Positions 37,161-44,463 of a stretch of DNA of 64,000 nt are shown piece by piece. Source of the stretch: an uncultured Collinsella sp. (lineage in GTDB: Bacteria > Actinomycetota > Coriobacteriia > Coriobacteriales > Coriobacteriaceae); the NCBI GenBank assembly GCA_900539035.1, contig UQAU01000001.1, forward strand, positions 1 to 64,000. The letters are read 5' to 3'. A program made the position numbers and the translations under genes. Every line of letters starts with the position of its first letter. The stretch's first letter is position 1. The notes under the pieces are model-generated. The model made no database searches. It was not told where the DNA came from and saw only the letters and a list, made by a program, of their open reading frames with translations.

Positions 37161-37457
37161 ATGGCATATTACTGGCCCCAGTACGGCATCGCCATCGAAG
37201 TCGACGACGATCCCCATCTCCTGCCTTTCGACGAAGAGGCATTCCCCGATACGACGGTCTACCACGTTACCACCGATGTGATCTGCGACCCCGAGTCGTT
37301 CTCGGCGCTCGCCCACCACATCGCGCATATCCACGACATCGAGCTCCCTCCCGACTTCGACGAGCTTGTCTACTCGCGCCGCCTGATGCTTCACATGCTC
37401 TTTGGAGCGGACCCGTCCACCTTTGCGCGCATCTATACCGCCAAGGATGCCGCATGA
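37161..37457 (+). CDS. Small protein, possible endonuclease-domain remnant
   Basis: 98 residues, acidic, no signal peptide. The opening YYWPQYGIAIEVDDDPH recalls the core strand of DUF559/VSR-like endonuclease domains (a hydrophobic strand ending E-x-D), and the later VYHVTTDVICDPESF resembles the last strand of that fold, but the protein is too short to be a whole nuclease and catalytic residues cannot be confirmed. GGGAGG lies upstream of the ATG. The next gene overlaps its stop (ATGA), so the two are coupled. No firm function. Confidence 0.7.
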   Translation: MAYYWPQYGIAIEVDDDPHLLPFDEEAFPDTTVYHVTTDVICDPESFSALAHHIAHIHDIELPPDFDELVYSRRLMLHMLFGADPSTFARIYTAKDAA

Positions 37458-37963
37458 GCGCGAAGAAGCCACCCCGCTTTGCAGGCCTAGGACATCGCAA
37501 GAAGTTCATCGTTGCCTGCTTGGCCATCGTCTGCGCCCTTGTCGCCGTAGGACTATACGCTTGGCAGTCGCAGCCCGTACCCGAGGCGGGCGCTTCGGTT
37601 ACGACGGCGGAGGGCAAAACGCGTCAGGAAATCCAAGATGAGCTCGACGCCATCGTCCGCGACAACATGATGACGATTTCGGTCGCACCGGTCGCTCAGC
37701 TGCAGGAGGACGGCAAGCTGCGCGTCAACGTGCAAAACGTCCAAGACAATAAATTTCCCCAGCGATTCCGCGTCATCCAAAACGACGAGACCATGTACGA
37801 ATCCGGTGTGGTCGAGACCGGCAAGACAATCGAAACGTGCCCCGCCGGCGACATCAAAGAAGGCGAGGCGTACATCGAGATCCAGGCACTCGATGCCAAG
37901 ACCCTCGACAGCCACGGCAATCCGACACGTGTCAAGGTACGGGTTGAGCAAGCCGAGAACTAG
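37454..37963 (+). CDS. Membrane-anchored protein of unknown function
   Basis: 169 residues. A short basic N-terminus (KKPPRFAGLGHRKK), one membrane helix (about 18-38) and an extracellular domain of ~130 residues with no Cys. The domain repeats the idea of a small beta-rich module (RVNVQNVQDNKF, RFRVIQNDETMYESG, YIEIQALDA). The ATG overlaps the preceding stop by 4 nt. It is the second gene of a five-gene plus-strand cluster of surface-directed proteins. I recognise no family. Confidence 0.8.
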   Translation: MSAKKPPRFAGLGHRKKFIVACLAIVCALVAVGLYAWQSQPVPEAGASVTTAEGKTRQEIQDELDAIVRDNMMTISVAPVAQLQEDGKLRVNVQNVQDNKFPQRFRVIQNDETMYESGVVETGKTIETCPAGDIKEGEAYIEIQALDAKTLDSHGNPTRVKVRVEQAEN

Positions 37964-38052
37964 CTTTCCGGCCGACGCGGCACCGCACGCGATTCACCAG
38001 CATTCGTCCAATCATCGCGGGGACGGCCCGCGGCGAATAGAAAGGAACGACC

Positions 38053-38652
38053 ATGGACATCACCAGGAACATGAACGGAGCCAGAGCGCTCGTCGTGGGC
38101 ACAGGGCTCGCGCTCGCGCTCGCAATGGGCGCCGCCCCGACGCCAGCTATGGCAGCCGGGCGCGTTGGAACCACGAAAGTAATGGTCAGGACCGAGATCG
38201 ACAACGTTGAGTTCAAAGTTCCGACGGTTATTCCCTTCGTCGCCAAGGCCGACGGCACGCTTCAGGGCCCCTCAGAAGACGCGACCACCATCGACAATCA
38301 TTCGGCCTACGGCATCCATGTCACCAACATGAAGATCGACGCCATGAACACCTGGACCATTGCTGCCGACGCCAAAGCCGGAACCGCACAGAACTCCATC
38401 GACTTTAAGGTCGGCCCCGACGGCGCACTCCAGAACGCCAGCGCCGCAATGCAGGGGACGGGCCTCGATCTTTCCAAGAATGCAGCCTTCGACATGGGCT
38501 ACCAGGGCGTTGCCGGCGGCGCGGACAAAATTAAGCTCAAGACAAGCGGGAACGTCGCCCGCGTCACGCGCGACATCTTCCACGTAACCGGCGAAGGCGA
38601 TCAAGTTGCAACGATCACCTGGACGGTCGAGCCCGGTGCGCACACGGCATGA
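38053..38652 (+). CDS. Secreted protein of unknown function
   Basis: 199 residues with a clear signal peptide: charged start, hydrophobic core, and cleavage after AMA near residue 34. The mature part is beta-rich with Ser/Thr/Asp (VPTVIPFVAKADGTL, YGIHVTNMKI), which looks like an Ig-like or pilin-like surface domain, but there is no sortase motif. AAAGGAACGACC precedes the ATG. The next gene starts inside its 3' end. Likely an exported partner of the neighbouring LAQTG protein. Confidence 0.82.
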   Translation: MDITRNMNGARALVVGTGLALALAMGAAPTPAMAAGRVGTTKVMVRTEIDNVEFKVPTVIPFVAKADGTLQGPSEDATTIDNHSAYGIHVTNMKIDAMNTWTIAADAKAGTAQNSIDFKVGPDGALQNASAAMQGTGLDLSKNAAFDMGYQGVAGGADKIKLKTSGNVARVTRDIFHVTGEGDQVATITWTVEPGAHTA

Positions 38653-38917
38653 GGCCGTCGCCCTGGCCGCCGCCGTCAGCATCCTAGCGTTTGGGCCAGC
38701 CATGGCCTTTGCCCAGCAAGAACAGGCGCAGGCCGCCACACAAGTGACGGTCGACCTCTCGGAGCTCGACCGCCGCGACCGCGAGGAACCGTTGGCGCAG
38801 ACAGGCGACAGACGATGGTTCTTGGCAGCAGGCGCCACAGCAGCAGGCGCGGGGACCGCCAGCCTCGGTCTGCACATCAAACGCAGCCAGAAACAAAACA
38901 CGGACAGGCCGCACTAA
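38636..38917 (+). CDS. Small sortase-type substrate (LAQTG)
   Basis: About 93 residues, starting at GTG 38636 inside the end of the previous gene (17-nt overlap). A signal peptide (to about FAQQ) is followed by a short charged stretch, then LAQTG, a hydrophobic helix and a basic tail (KRSQK), which is the full sorting signal of a sortase substrate. LAxTG motifs are used by class E sortases of actinobacteria. The mature anchored part would be only about 35 residues. No sortase gene is in the window. Earlier in-frame ATG at 38606 gives no signal peptide at the terminus. Confidence 0.72.
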   Translation: MRTRHEAVALAAAVSILAFGPAMAFAQQEQAQAATQVTVDLSELDRRDREEPLAQTGDRRWFLAAGATAAGAGTASLGLHIKRSQKQNTDRPH

Positions 38918-38935
38918 ATTAGCTAAGGAGACCCC

Positions 38936-40366
38936 ATGGCATCGAAGAACCTTTTGCCCGTCGTCGCACTCTGCGGCGCGCTCGCAACCGGAACGCCTGT
39001 CGCCGCTTGGGCGACTCCCGCCATGGCAGACTCCTTACCAGCAGCCCTAAGCTCCGCACCAAATCCGTCGAGTGCCATTGCGTGCAAGCGTTTTTCGATC
39101 GCACAGGCCGCAATCTCAACCTCGGGATGCCTTCGTCGTAATACGGACGGCTCGATAGTCGTGGATATCAATCGTTCGAACAAGGCAAACGGCTCCCAGG
39201 CGGGGTGCGCCGTCTGCACGTGGCGCTCGGTTGTGCTCGATGCAGATGGCGATCCATGCAATTTAGAGCTGCGCATCGACATCGCTTCGGTCGATGACTC
39301 GGCGAACGGAGCGAAGGTCGCCTTCGACGGTGCGTTTTTCGAGAAAGGAGGCGGTATAAGTCTGGGCTGCGCCGCCGCGAATGCAGACGATGCGCAGCCC
39401 ACCCTCTCATTCACGGCATCGTTGCGGCTGACCAAAGCCGGTACCGATGCCATCGCGGCGGGAGAAGCGTCCCTGCTGTTCTACGCCGTCAGCGCCAAAG
39501 ACACAGACGCTCATTTCGAGAAGCCAGCCGGATCACTCAGCCTTACACGAGGGATAGAGGCAGGCCCTATTGAAATCGATGCCCACGCGCAAAGCAGGCA
39601 ACGCATTCTTGCCGACCCGGCGCTTCTCGAAATGGAGTGGAACGGATCCGGAGCCATCGGAATTCTCCCCTCCGCGCTTGACGCCAAGACGCTCCCCCCA
39701 AACGACGAACCCATCAACGCAACCATACAAGAAGAGAGCGCGGACAAAGAAGCAGGTGCGGGCGACACGCCGTCGCCGACAAACAGCGTCCCAGCTTCTT
39801 TCGAAGCACCGAATGAGCCCGCTACCGATCCAAACGATCCCGAGCTCGCGGACAGTCTGGGGCTTGCTGATCCTCAGGAGATCGATGAAGGTAACTGCTG
39901 CGTGCTTGCCGCGCTCGACCACACAGAGGTCATCGACGCTGCGAACATCGAAGTTGCCGCCGCCAATCAGCCCGTCCGCAAGTCGGCTATCATCGCATTT
40001 CCCGAATCCATCGAAGTCGTCTTTTTGCCATCGGGCGAGGCCGTGGCCCCAACACTGCTCACCTTGTTGGGCGCCAAGAATACTCGAAACGAAATTAAAA
40101 AGGTCACGGTTGTCGACCCTGCAACCACCGCCAAGCTGCGTCTATACGCCGTTGCTCCAGATGGAGGCAAGACCTTGGAATTCGATGGCGACACACTTCT
40201 AGCCTGGCGACGTCTGGACATTATGCAAGACGTCTCGTACCAGATCGAACTCGAAGGGTTTGATCGTGCCCGCGATGCCAATATCATCGCCGCGGCTATT
40301 GAATCCCCGCAGCGGCTTATGACACTGCGCTTTGAATACTATCCCTATGTCCCGACAACCACCTGA
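38936..40366 (+). CDS. Large secreted protein of unknown function
   Basis: 476 residues. Signal peptide (hydrophobic core about 5-25, cleavage near MADS). The mature protein has two beta-rich halves joined by an acidic, Pro/Ser/Thr-rich linker (about 255-310), and no membrane anchor or sortase motif at the C-terminus. AAGGAGACCCC precedes the ATG, 18 nt after the LAQTG gene. It closes the cluster of exported proteins. A surface adhesin or shaft-like role is possible but nothing in the sequence proves it. Confidence 0.82.
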   Translation: MASKNLLPVVALCGALATGTPVAAWATPAMADSLPAALSSAPNPSSAIACKRFSIAQAAISTSGCLRRNTDGSIVVDINRSNKANGSQAGCAVCTWRSVVLDADGDPCNLELRIDIASVDDSANGAKVAFDGAFFEKGGGISLGCAAANADDAQPTLSFTASLRLTKAGTDAIAAGEASLLFYAVSAKDTDAHFEKPAGSLSLTRGIEAGPIEIDAHAQSRQRILADPALLEMEWNGSGAIGILPSALDAKTLPPNDEPINATIQEESADKEAGAGDTPSPTNSVPASFEAPNEPATDPNDPELADSLGLADPQEIDEGNCCVLAALDHTEVIDAANIEVAAANQPVRKSAIIAFPESIEVVFLPSGEAVAPTLLTLLGAKNTRNEIKKVTVVDPATTAKLRLYAVAPDGGKTLEFDGDTLLAWRRLDIMQDVSYQIELEGFDRARDANIIAAAIESPQRLMTLRFEYYPYVPTTT

Positions 40367-40484
40367 GGCTTAAATGCTGCGCATCATTCCTAATACCACT
40401 TATATAACGTATTAGATGGGTTGCGATGTGCCTCGCATTTCGTTCTGCTACGATTGCCACGTTGGCATCAATACGGGAGGGCTC

Positions 40485-41201
40485 ATGCCGGGCTTGGGAA
40501 CAATCATCAACGTTGTGCTTTTAGTTGCGGGCGGTCTTTTGGGATTAGCGGGCGGTCGCTTCATTACACCGCGCATCCAAGACACGCTCATGAAAGCATC
40601 GGGGCTGTGCGTCCTGTTTATCGGCCTTGGCGGCACCATGCAAAAGATGCTCCTTATCGATGGAAAGGCGCTGGAGACCACCGGCACCACCATGCTCATC
40701 GTCTCGTTTGCCCTCGGCTCGCTCATCGGCGAGGCCGTTAACCTGGAAGCCGGCATCGAAAACCTGGGCGAATGGCTCAAGCGCAAAACCGGCAGCGAGG
40801 GAGACAACGAGTTCACCAATGCCTTTGTCTCGACATCGCTGACCGTCTGCATCGGTGCCATGGCTATCGTGGGATCAATCCAAGACGGCTTGCTCGGCGA
40901 CTGGTCCACGCTTGCCCTCAAGGGCGCGTTGGACTGCATCATCGTCTGCACCATGACGGCTTCGCTCGGCCGCGGCTGCATCTTCTCCGCCCTGCCCGTT
41001 GCCGTATTCCAGGGAACGATTACGCTGTTTGCCGGCGCGCTCTCCCCCATCATGACCGCCGCCGCCCTCGACAGTCTATCGCTCGTGGGCTCTATACTCA
41101 TCTTCTGCGTCGGCGTCAACCTCATCCGTCCTCAGACCTTCCGCACGGCCAATATGCTCCCCTCCGTTGTCATAGCCGTCATCTACGCCCTCCTGTTCTA
41201 A
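40485..41201 (+). CDS. DUF554 membrane protein
   Basis: 238 residues with six to seven membrane helices. The opening LGTIINVVLLVAGGLLGL, the segment GLGGTMQ, and FVSTSLTVCIGAMAIVGSIQDGL are typical of DUF554, a conserved membrane family with no known function, possibly a transporter. The ATG at 40485 follows GGGAGGG at 3-4 nt; the longer frame from 40416 is less likely. Confidence 0.9.
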   Translation: MPGLGTIINVVLLVAGGLLGLAGGRFITPRIQDTLMKASGLCVLFIGLGGTMQKMLLIDGKALETTGTTMLIVSFALGSLIGEAVNLEAGIENLGEWLKRKTGSEGDNEFTNAFVSTSLTVCIGAMAIVGSIQDGLLGDWSTLALKGALDCIIVCTMTASLGRGCIFSALPVAVFQGTITLFAGALSPIMTAAALDSLSLVGSILIFCVGVNLIRPQTFRTANMLPSVVIAVIYALLF

Positions 41202-41223
41202 ATCTATCTACGTAGCGGTATCT

Positions 41224-41252
41224 CGAACACCTGTTTGATGCTGTGCTATGAT
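41224..41252 (+). promoter_or_regulatory. Candidate promoter of the Shango-like operon
   Basis: CGAACA at 41224-41229 and TATGAT at 41247-41252 are separated by 17 nt, which fits a sigma-70 type promoter with a good -10 and weak -35. Transcription would begin about 41259, leaving a ~30-nt leader with an AGGAGAGGAG ribosome site. Confidence 0.4.
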
Positions 41253-41289
41253 ATGAGGTCACCGAAGCTGCGTTAGGAGAGGAGAAACG

Positions 41290-43050
41290 GTGGCCGACCA
41301 GGACATCAAGATGCTCATCGAGCGCATTATGGCCGAGGCCCGGACCCATCAGTCTGCTCGCTTCTCAAACGAAGTCTATGCTGACGAGCCGATTCTCAAA
41401 ACCGGTCGTCAGATGCAGAACTTCCTTCCCGACCAGTACCGCAAAATGCGTGAGATATCGCGTTGGCAAGAAGACCCCAAGGGCGGCGCGGGACGTTGGC
41501 TTTCGGAAGCCGAGCTTTTCTACCGCCAAGGCCTGCTGATGGCCGACTTTGAGGACGACTGCCCCTACAACGGCACATTCAAGTCGTACTTTCCCACCTA
41601 TAACGCCATGAGCGATCGGCAGCTGCGTGGCTATTTTACCTGGCGCACCCAAGTGCGCCGCGGAACCGTCGAGGAAACGTCTACGTCCTTTGCCTTTCTG
41701 TATCTCTATGAGCTGATCTGCGGCATTGGCGTAGATGACCCACTCGATGGTTTTAACAAAATCAAGGCCTTTTGGGATGCCTATCGCGCCTTTGAACCCG
41801 GCATCGACCGGTTCGCACGCGTGTGGCTGCAGGACTACGCCGTGTTCCACAGACTCGACCCCAAGCTGCTTCGCGACTCTAAAACCGTCATGTTCGATAA
41901 CGCCCTTATCGAGCTGCGGCGTGCGGCGCGAGACCTTGCGCCCGCGCCAACGCCGCCAGACCTGGCGCCTGCGCGTCGCAAGACCTCCGAGCCCACGCTC
42001 CCCCTTCCGCCCGACGAGGCAGGCGAGGAGCGACTCATGACCGCCATCAACGCCCTCTCCACGTACAACCTGAATAACTCACGGCTCGACCGTTCCCACC
42101 ATCGCGACCTGCGCCACGTGGCATGCGCCGTGTATGTCCGTATGGCGCGCTACTATGACACGCACCGAAAGACCGGCATCGTAGCGAGCTTGTTTGGGGA
42201 GGAGACGGCCATGCCCTACACCATGTTTGCCTCGGCCGTGTTCTTTGCGCCCGAGCGCCACGAGGACTGCGAATATCGCCTGGACCCCATTCACATCTAT
42301 CGCTGCCAAAATGGCTTTTGGGAATGCATGCGCATCCACGGCAGCAGACAAAAAAGTAGCAAGCTCGGTGAGATGATGCGCGTCTGCGACCAACGCCTGC
42401 GCCTGGCCCTAGACCCCACCCATCCCCTAAAGGAGGAGAAGGTCCCCAAATATCTGGCCAAGATCATCGATGACGAGATCGTGGCATGGCTTTCGTGGGA
42501 CGCCGCGCACCAGCCTGTCAAGATCGATATCGATTTGAGTCAGCTGGGGCACATTCGGAGCGCCGCCGCGCAAACGCGTGAAGCGCTTTTGATTGATGAG
42601 GAGCGCGAGGATGATGTGCCTATGGAAGCCGAGGCGACGCTTATCGAGCAACCGAACACCGAGTCTGCGCCCAGCATGACCGCCGGACCTGGCGAGATGG
42701 CCACACGGCAAGACGAACCCGACGAGCCGACTGTCTCCACCGAAGAGTTTGGCGTCGTGGCACCGCTCCTCGTGTCTATGCCCGCGCCCGTAACGCCCGC
42801 GTCTGCCGAAGCTGCGAACAAACTCGCGCCCGCCGCAGATGCCTTCCTTCGCGCGCTCCTCGAGCGGAACACGGCGCAGGCCACATTGGCGGTGGCACAG
42901 TCGGGCAAGAGTGAGGACATGCTCGTCGATAGCATCAACGAAGCGCTCTTTGACCTGGTGGGCGACACCGTTATTGAATTTGGCTCAGCAGGACCGCAGA
43001 TTATCGAGGACTACGAAGCAGACGTGAGAGGATACCTAGACCATGAGTGA
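41290..43050 (+). CDS. sngA: Shango-like anti-phage system, TerB-like component
   Basis: 586 residues, soluble. The first ~200 residues (LPDQYRKMREISRWQ, RQLRGYFTWRTQVRRG, FAFLYLYELICGIG) match the TerB N-terminal domain type; a low-complexity Pro/Glu linker (about 430-510) precedes a helical C-terminal part. Proteins of this kind sit with a BrxD-like ATPase and an Lhr-like helicase in the Shango defence system, where the first gene is a TerB-family protein. Start is GTG with AGGAGAGGAG upstream. It overlaps the next gene by 8 nt. The molecular activity is unknown. Confidence 0.8.
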   Translation: MADQDIKMLIERIMAEARTHQSARFSNEVYADEPILKTGRQMQNFLPDQYRKMREISRWQEDPKGGAGRWLSEAELFYRQGLLMADFEDDCPYNGTFKSYFPTYNAMSDRQLRGYFTWRTQVRRGTVEETSTSFAFLYLYELICGIGVDDPLDGFNKIKAFWDAYRAFEPGIDRFARVWLQDYAVFHRLDPKLLRDSKTVMFDNALIELRRAARDLAPAPTPPDLAPARRKTSEPTLPLPPDEAGEERLMTAINALSTYNLNNSRLDRSHHRDLRHVACAVYVRMARYYDTHRKTGIVASLFGEETAMPYTMFASAVFFAPERHEDCEYRLDPIHIYRCQNGFWECMRIHGSRQKSSKLGEMMRVCDQRLRLALDPTHPLKEEKVPKYLAKIIDDEIVAWLSWDAAHQPVKIDIDLSQLGHIRSAAAQTREALLIDEEREDDVPMEAEATLIEQPNTESAPSMTAGPGEMATRQDEPDEPTVSTEEFGVVAPLLVSMPAPVTPASAEAANKLAPAADAFLRALLERNTAQATLAVAQSGKSEDMLVDSINEALFDLVGDTVIEFGSAGPQIIEDYEADVRGYLDHE

Positions 43051-44347
43051 TACCGCATCCGCAGCACCCCGCGTGCCCAAGCGCGTCGCCGCCGTCATTC
43101 TCAACTCGCTCAAGGGCGGCGTGGTCCCGCGCATCGGCCTTCCCTATATCACCGTAGGGCGCGAGGTAGAGATCCGCGCCCTGCTCACCGACCTGAGCCT
43201 CATCGCCGATGGCGGCGCAAGCTTCCGTTTCCTAGTCGGTCGCTACGGCGCCGGCAAGAGCTTTTTGCTCCAGACCATCCGCACGCACGCCATGGGCGAG
43301 GGATTCGTCGTGGCCGATGCCGACCTATCCCCTGAGCGCCGCCTGCAGGGCGGCCAGGGACAGGGCCTTGCCACCTACCGTGAGCTCATCCGCAACATAT
43401 CGACCAAGACGCGCCCCGAGGGCGGTGCGCTCAACCTTATCCTGGATCGCTGGGTCGCCTCGTGTGCCGATGCCGACGAGTCTGCCGTCAATGCCCAACT
43501 GGCCCCACTCGAGGAAATGGTCCACGGCTTCGACTTCGCCCGCATGCTCCGCCGCTACCGCGCGGCCGTATCCGAGGGCGACGAAGAAGCTATGAGCCGC
43601 GTGACCAAATGGATTCGCGGCGAGTACCGCACCAAGAGTGAGGCACGCGCCGAGCTGGGCTCCTCGACCATCATCAGCGATGACGACTGGTACGACTACG
43701 TTAAGCTCATTGCGCGCTTTTTGGTCTGCAGCGGCTACAAGGGCATGCTGGTGCTCATCGACGAGCTCGTGAATCTGTATAAGATTCCCAACGCCATCAC
43801 GCGCCAATACAACTACGAGAAGATCCTGACCATGTACAACGACACGCTCCAGGGCAAGGCGCAGTACCTGGGCATGATCATGGGCGGCACGCCAACCTCC
43901 ATCGAAGACCGCCGCCGTGGCGTGTTCTCCTACGAGGCCCTGCGAAGTCGACTCGCTCAGGGCCGCTTTGCGCGCGAGGACCTTAAGGACATGCTCGCGC
44001 CCATCATCCGCCTGCAGCCACTCACCTACGAGGAGTTGCTGGTGCTGATCGAAAAACTCATGCAGATCCATGCCGGATACTTTGGCTGGACGCCCACGCT
44101 TACCGAGAACGACTTGGTAGACTTTCTCAAGATTGAGTTTGGCCGCGTGGGAGCCGATACGCACCTGACGCCGCGTGAGGTCATCCGTGACTTTATCGAG
44201 CTGCTCGATATCCTGTGCCAGAACCCCGATGCAAACGTGGCTGAGTTGCTGCAAAGCGTCGGCGGCGACGCGTTGGCACCGGCAGCCGCAACAGGCGACA
44301 CCGGCACCGCAGACGACGACCGCAACTTCGCCGAATTCACCATCTAG
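43043..44347 (+). CDS. sngB: Shango-like anti-phage system, BrxD-type ATPase
   Basis: 434 residues. An AAA-type ATPase of the DUF2791/BrxD kind: Walker A VGRYGAGKSFLLQ (about residue 72), Walker B LVLIDELVNLY (about 240), a GGTP sensor-like motif, and an arginine-rich region SRLAQGRF. BrxD also occurs in BREX systems, but no pglX, pglZ or brxC lies nearby. In Shango the ATPase is the second of three genes, as here. The start overlaps sngA by 8 nt, so translation is coupled. A hairpin lies directly after its stop. Confidence 0.85.
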   Translation: MSDTASAAPRVPKRVAAVILNSLKGGVVPRIGLPYITVGREVEIRALLTDLSLIADGGASFRFLVGRYGAGKSFLLQTIRTHAMGEGFVVADADLSPERRLQGGQGQGLATYRELIRNISTKTRPEGGALNLILDRWVASCADADESAVNAQLAPLEEMVHGFDFARMLRRYRAAVSEGDEEAMSRVTKWIRGEYRTKSEARAELGSSTIISDDDWYDYVKLIARFLVCSGYKGMLVLIDELVNLYKIPNAITRQYNYEKILTMYNDTLQGKAQYLGMIMGGTPTSIEDRRRGVFSYEALRSRLAQGRFAREDLKDMLAPIIRLQPLTYEELLVLIEKLMQIHAGYFGWTPTLTENDLVDFLKIEFGRVGADTHLTPREVIRDFIELLDILCQNPDANVAELLQSVGGDALAPAAATGDTGTADDDRNFAEFTI

Positions 44348-44384
44348 CCTGCCAAAAAGGGGCAGGTCTATTTTGGCAGGTTTT
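44348..44384 (+). terminator. Hairpin with T tract between sngB and sngC
   Basis: Starting one base after the sngB stop, CCTGCCAAAA (44348-44357) and TTTTGGCAGG (44371-44380) form a perfect 10-bp stem around a 13-nt loop (AGGGGCAGGTCTA), followed by TTTTA. It looks like an intrinsic terminator inside the operon, so helicase expression may be lowered or conditional. It also resembles a mobile palindromic repeat. Confidence 0.6.
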
Positions 44385-44463
44385 ATCTGCACAAACGTTG
44401 AGACAGCAATGCAGCAAACCATTGCCAACCGCATTGAGAGGTTCGTATTTGAGGGGAGGCCCC

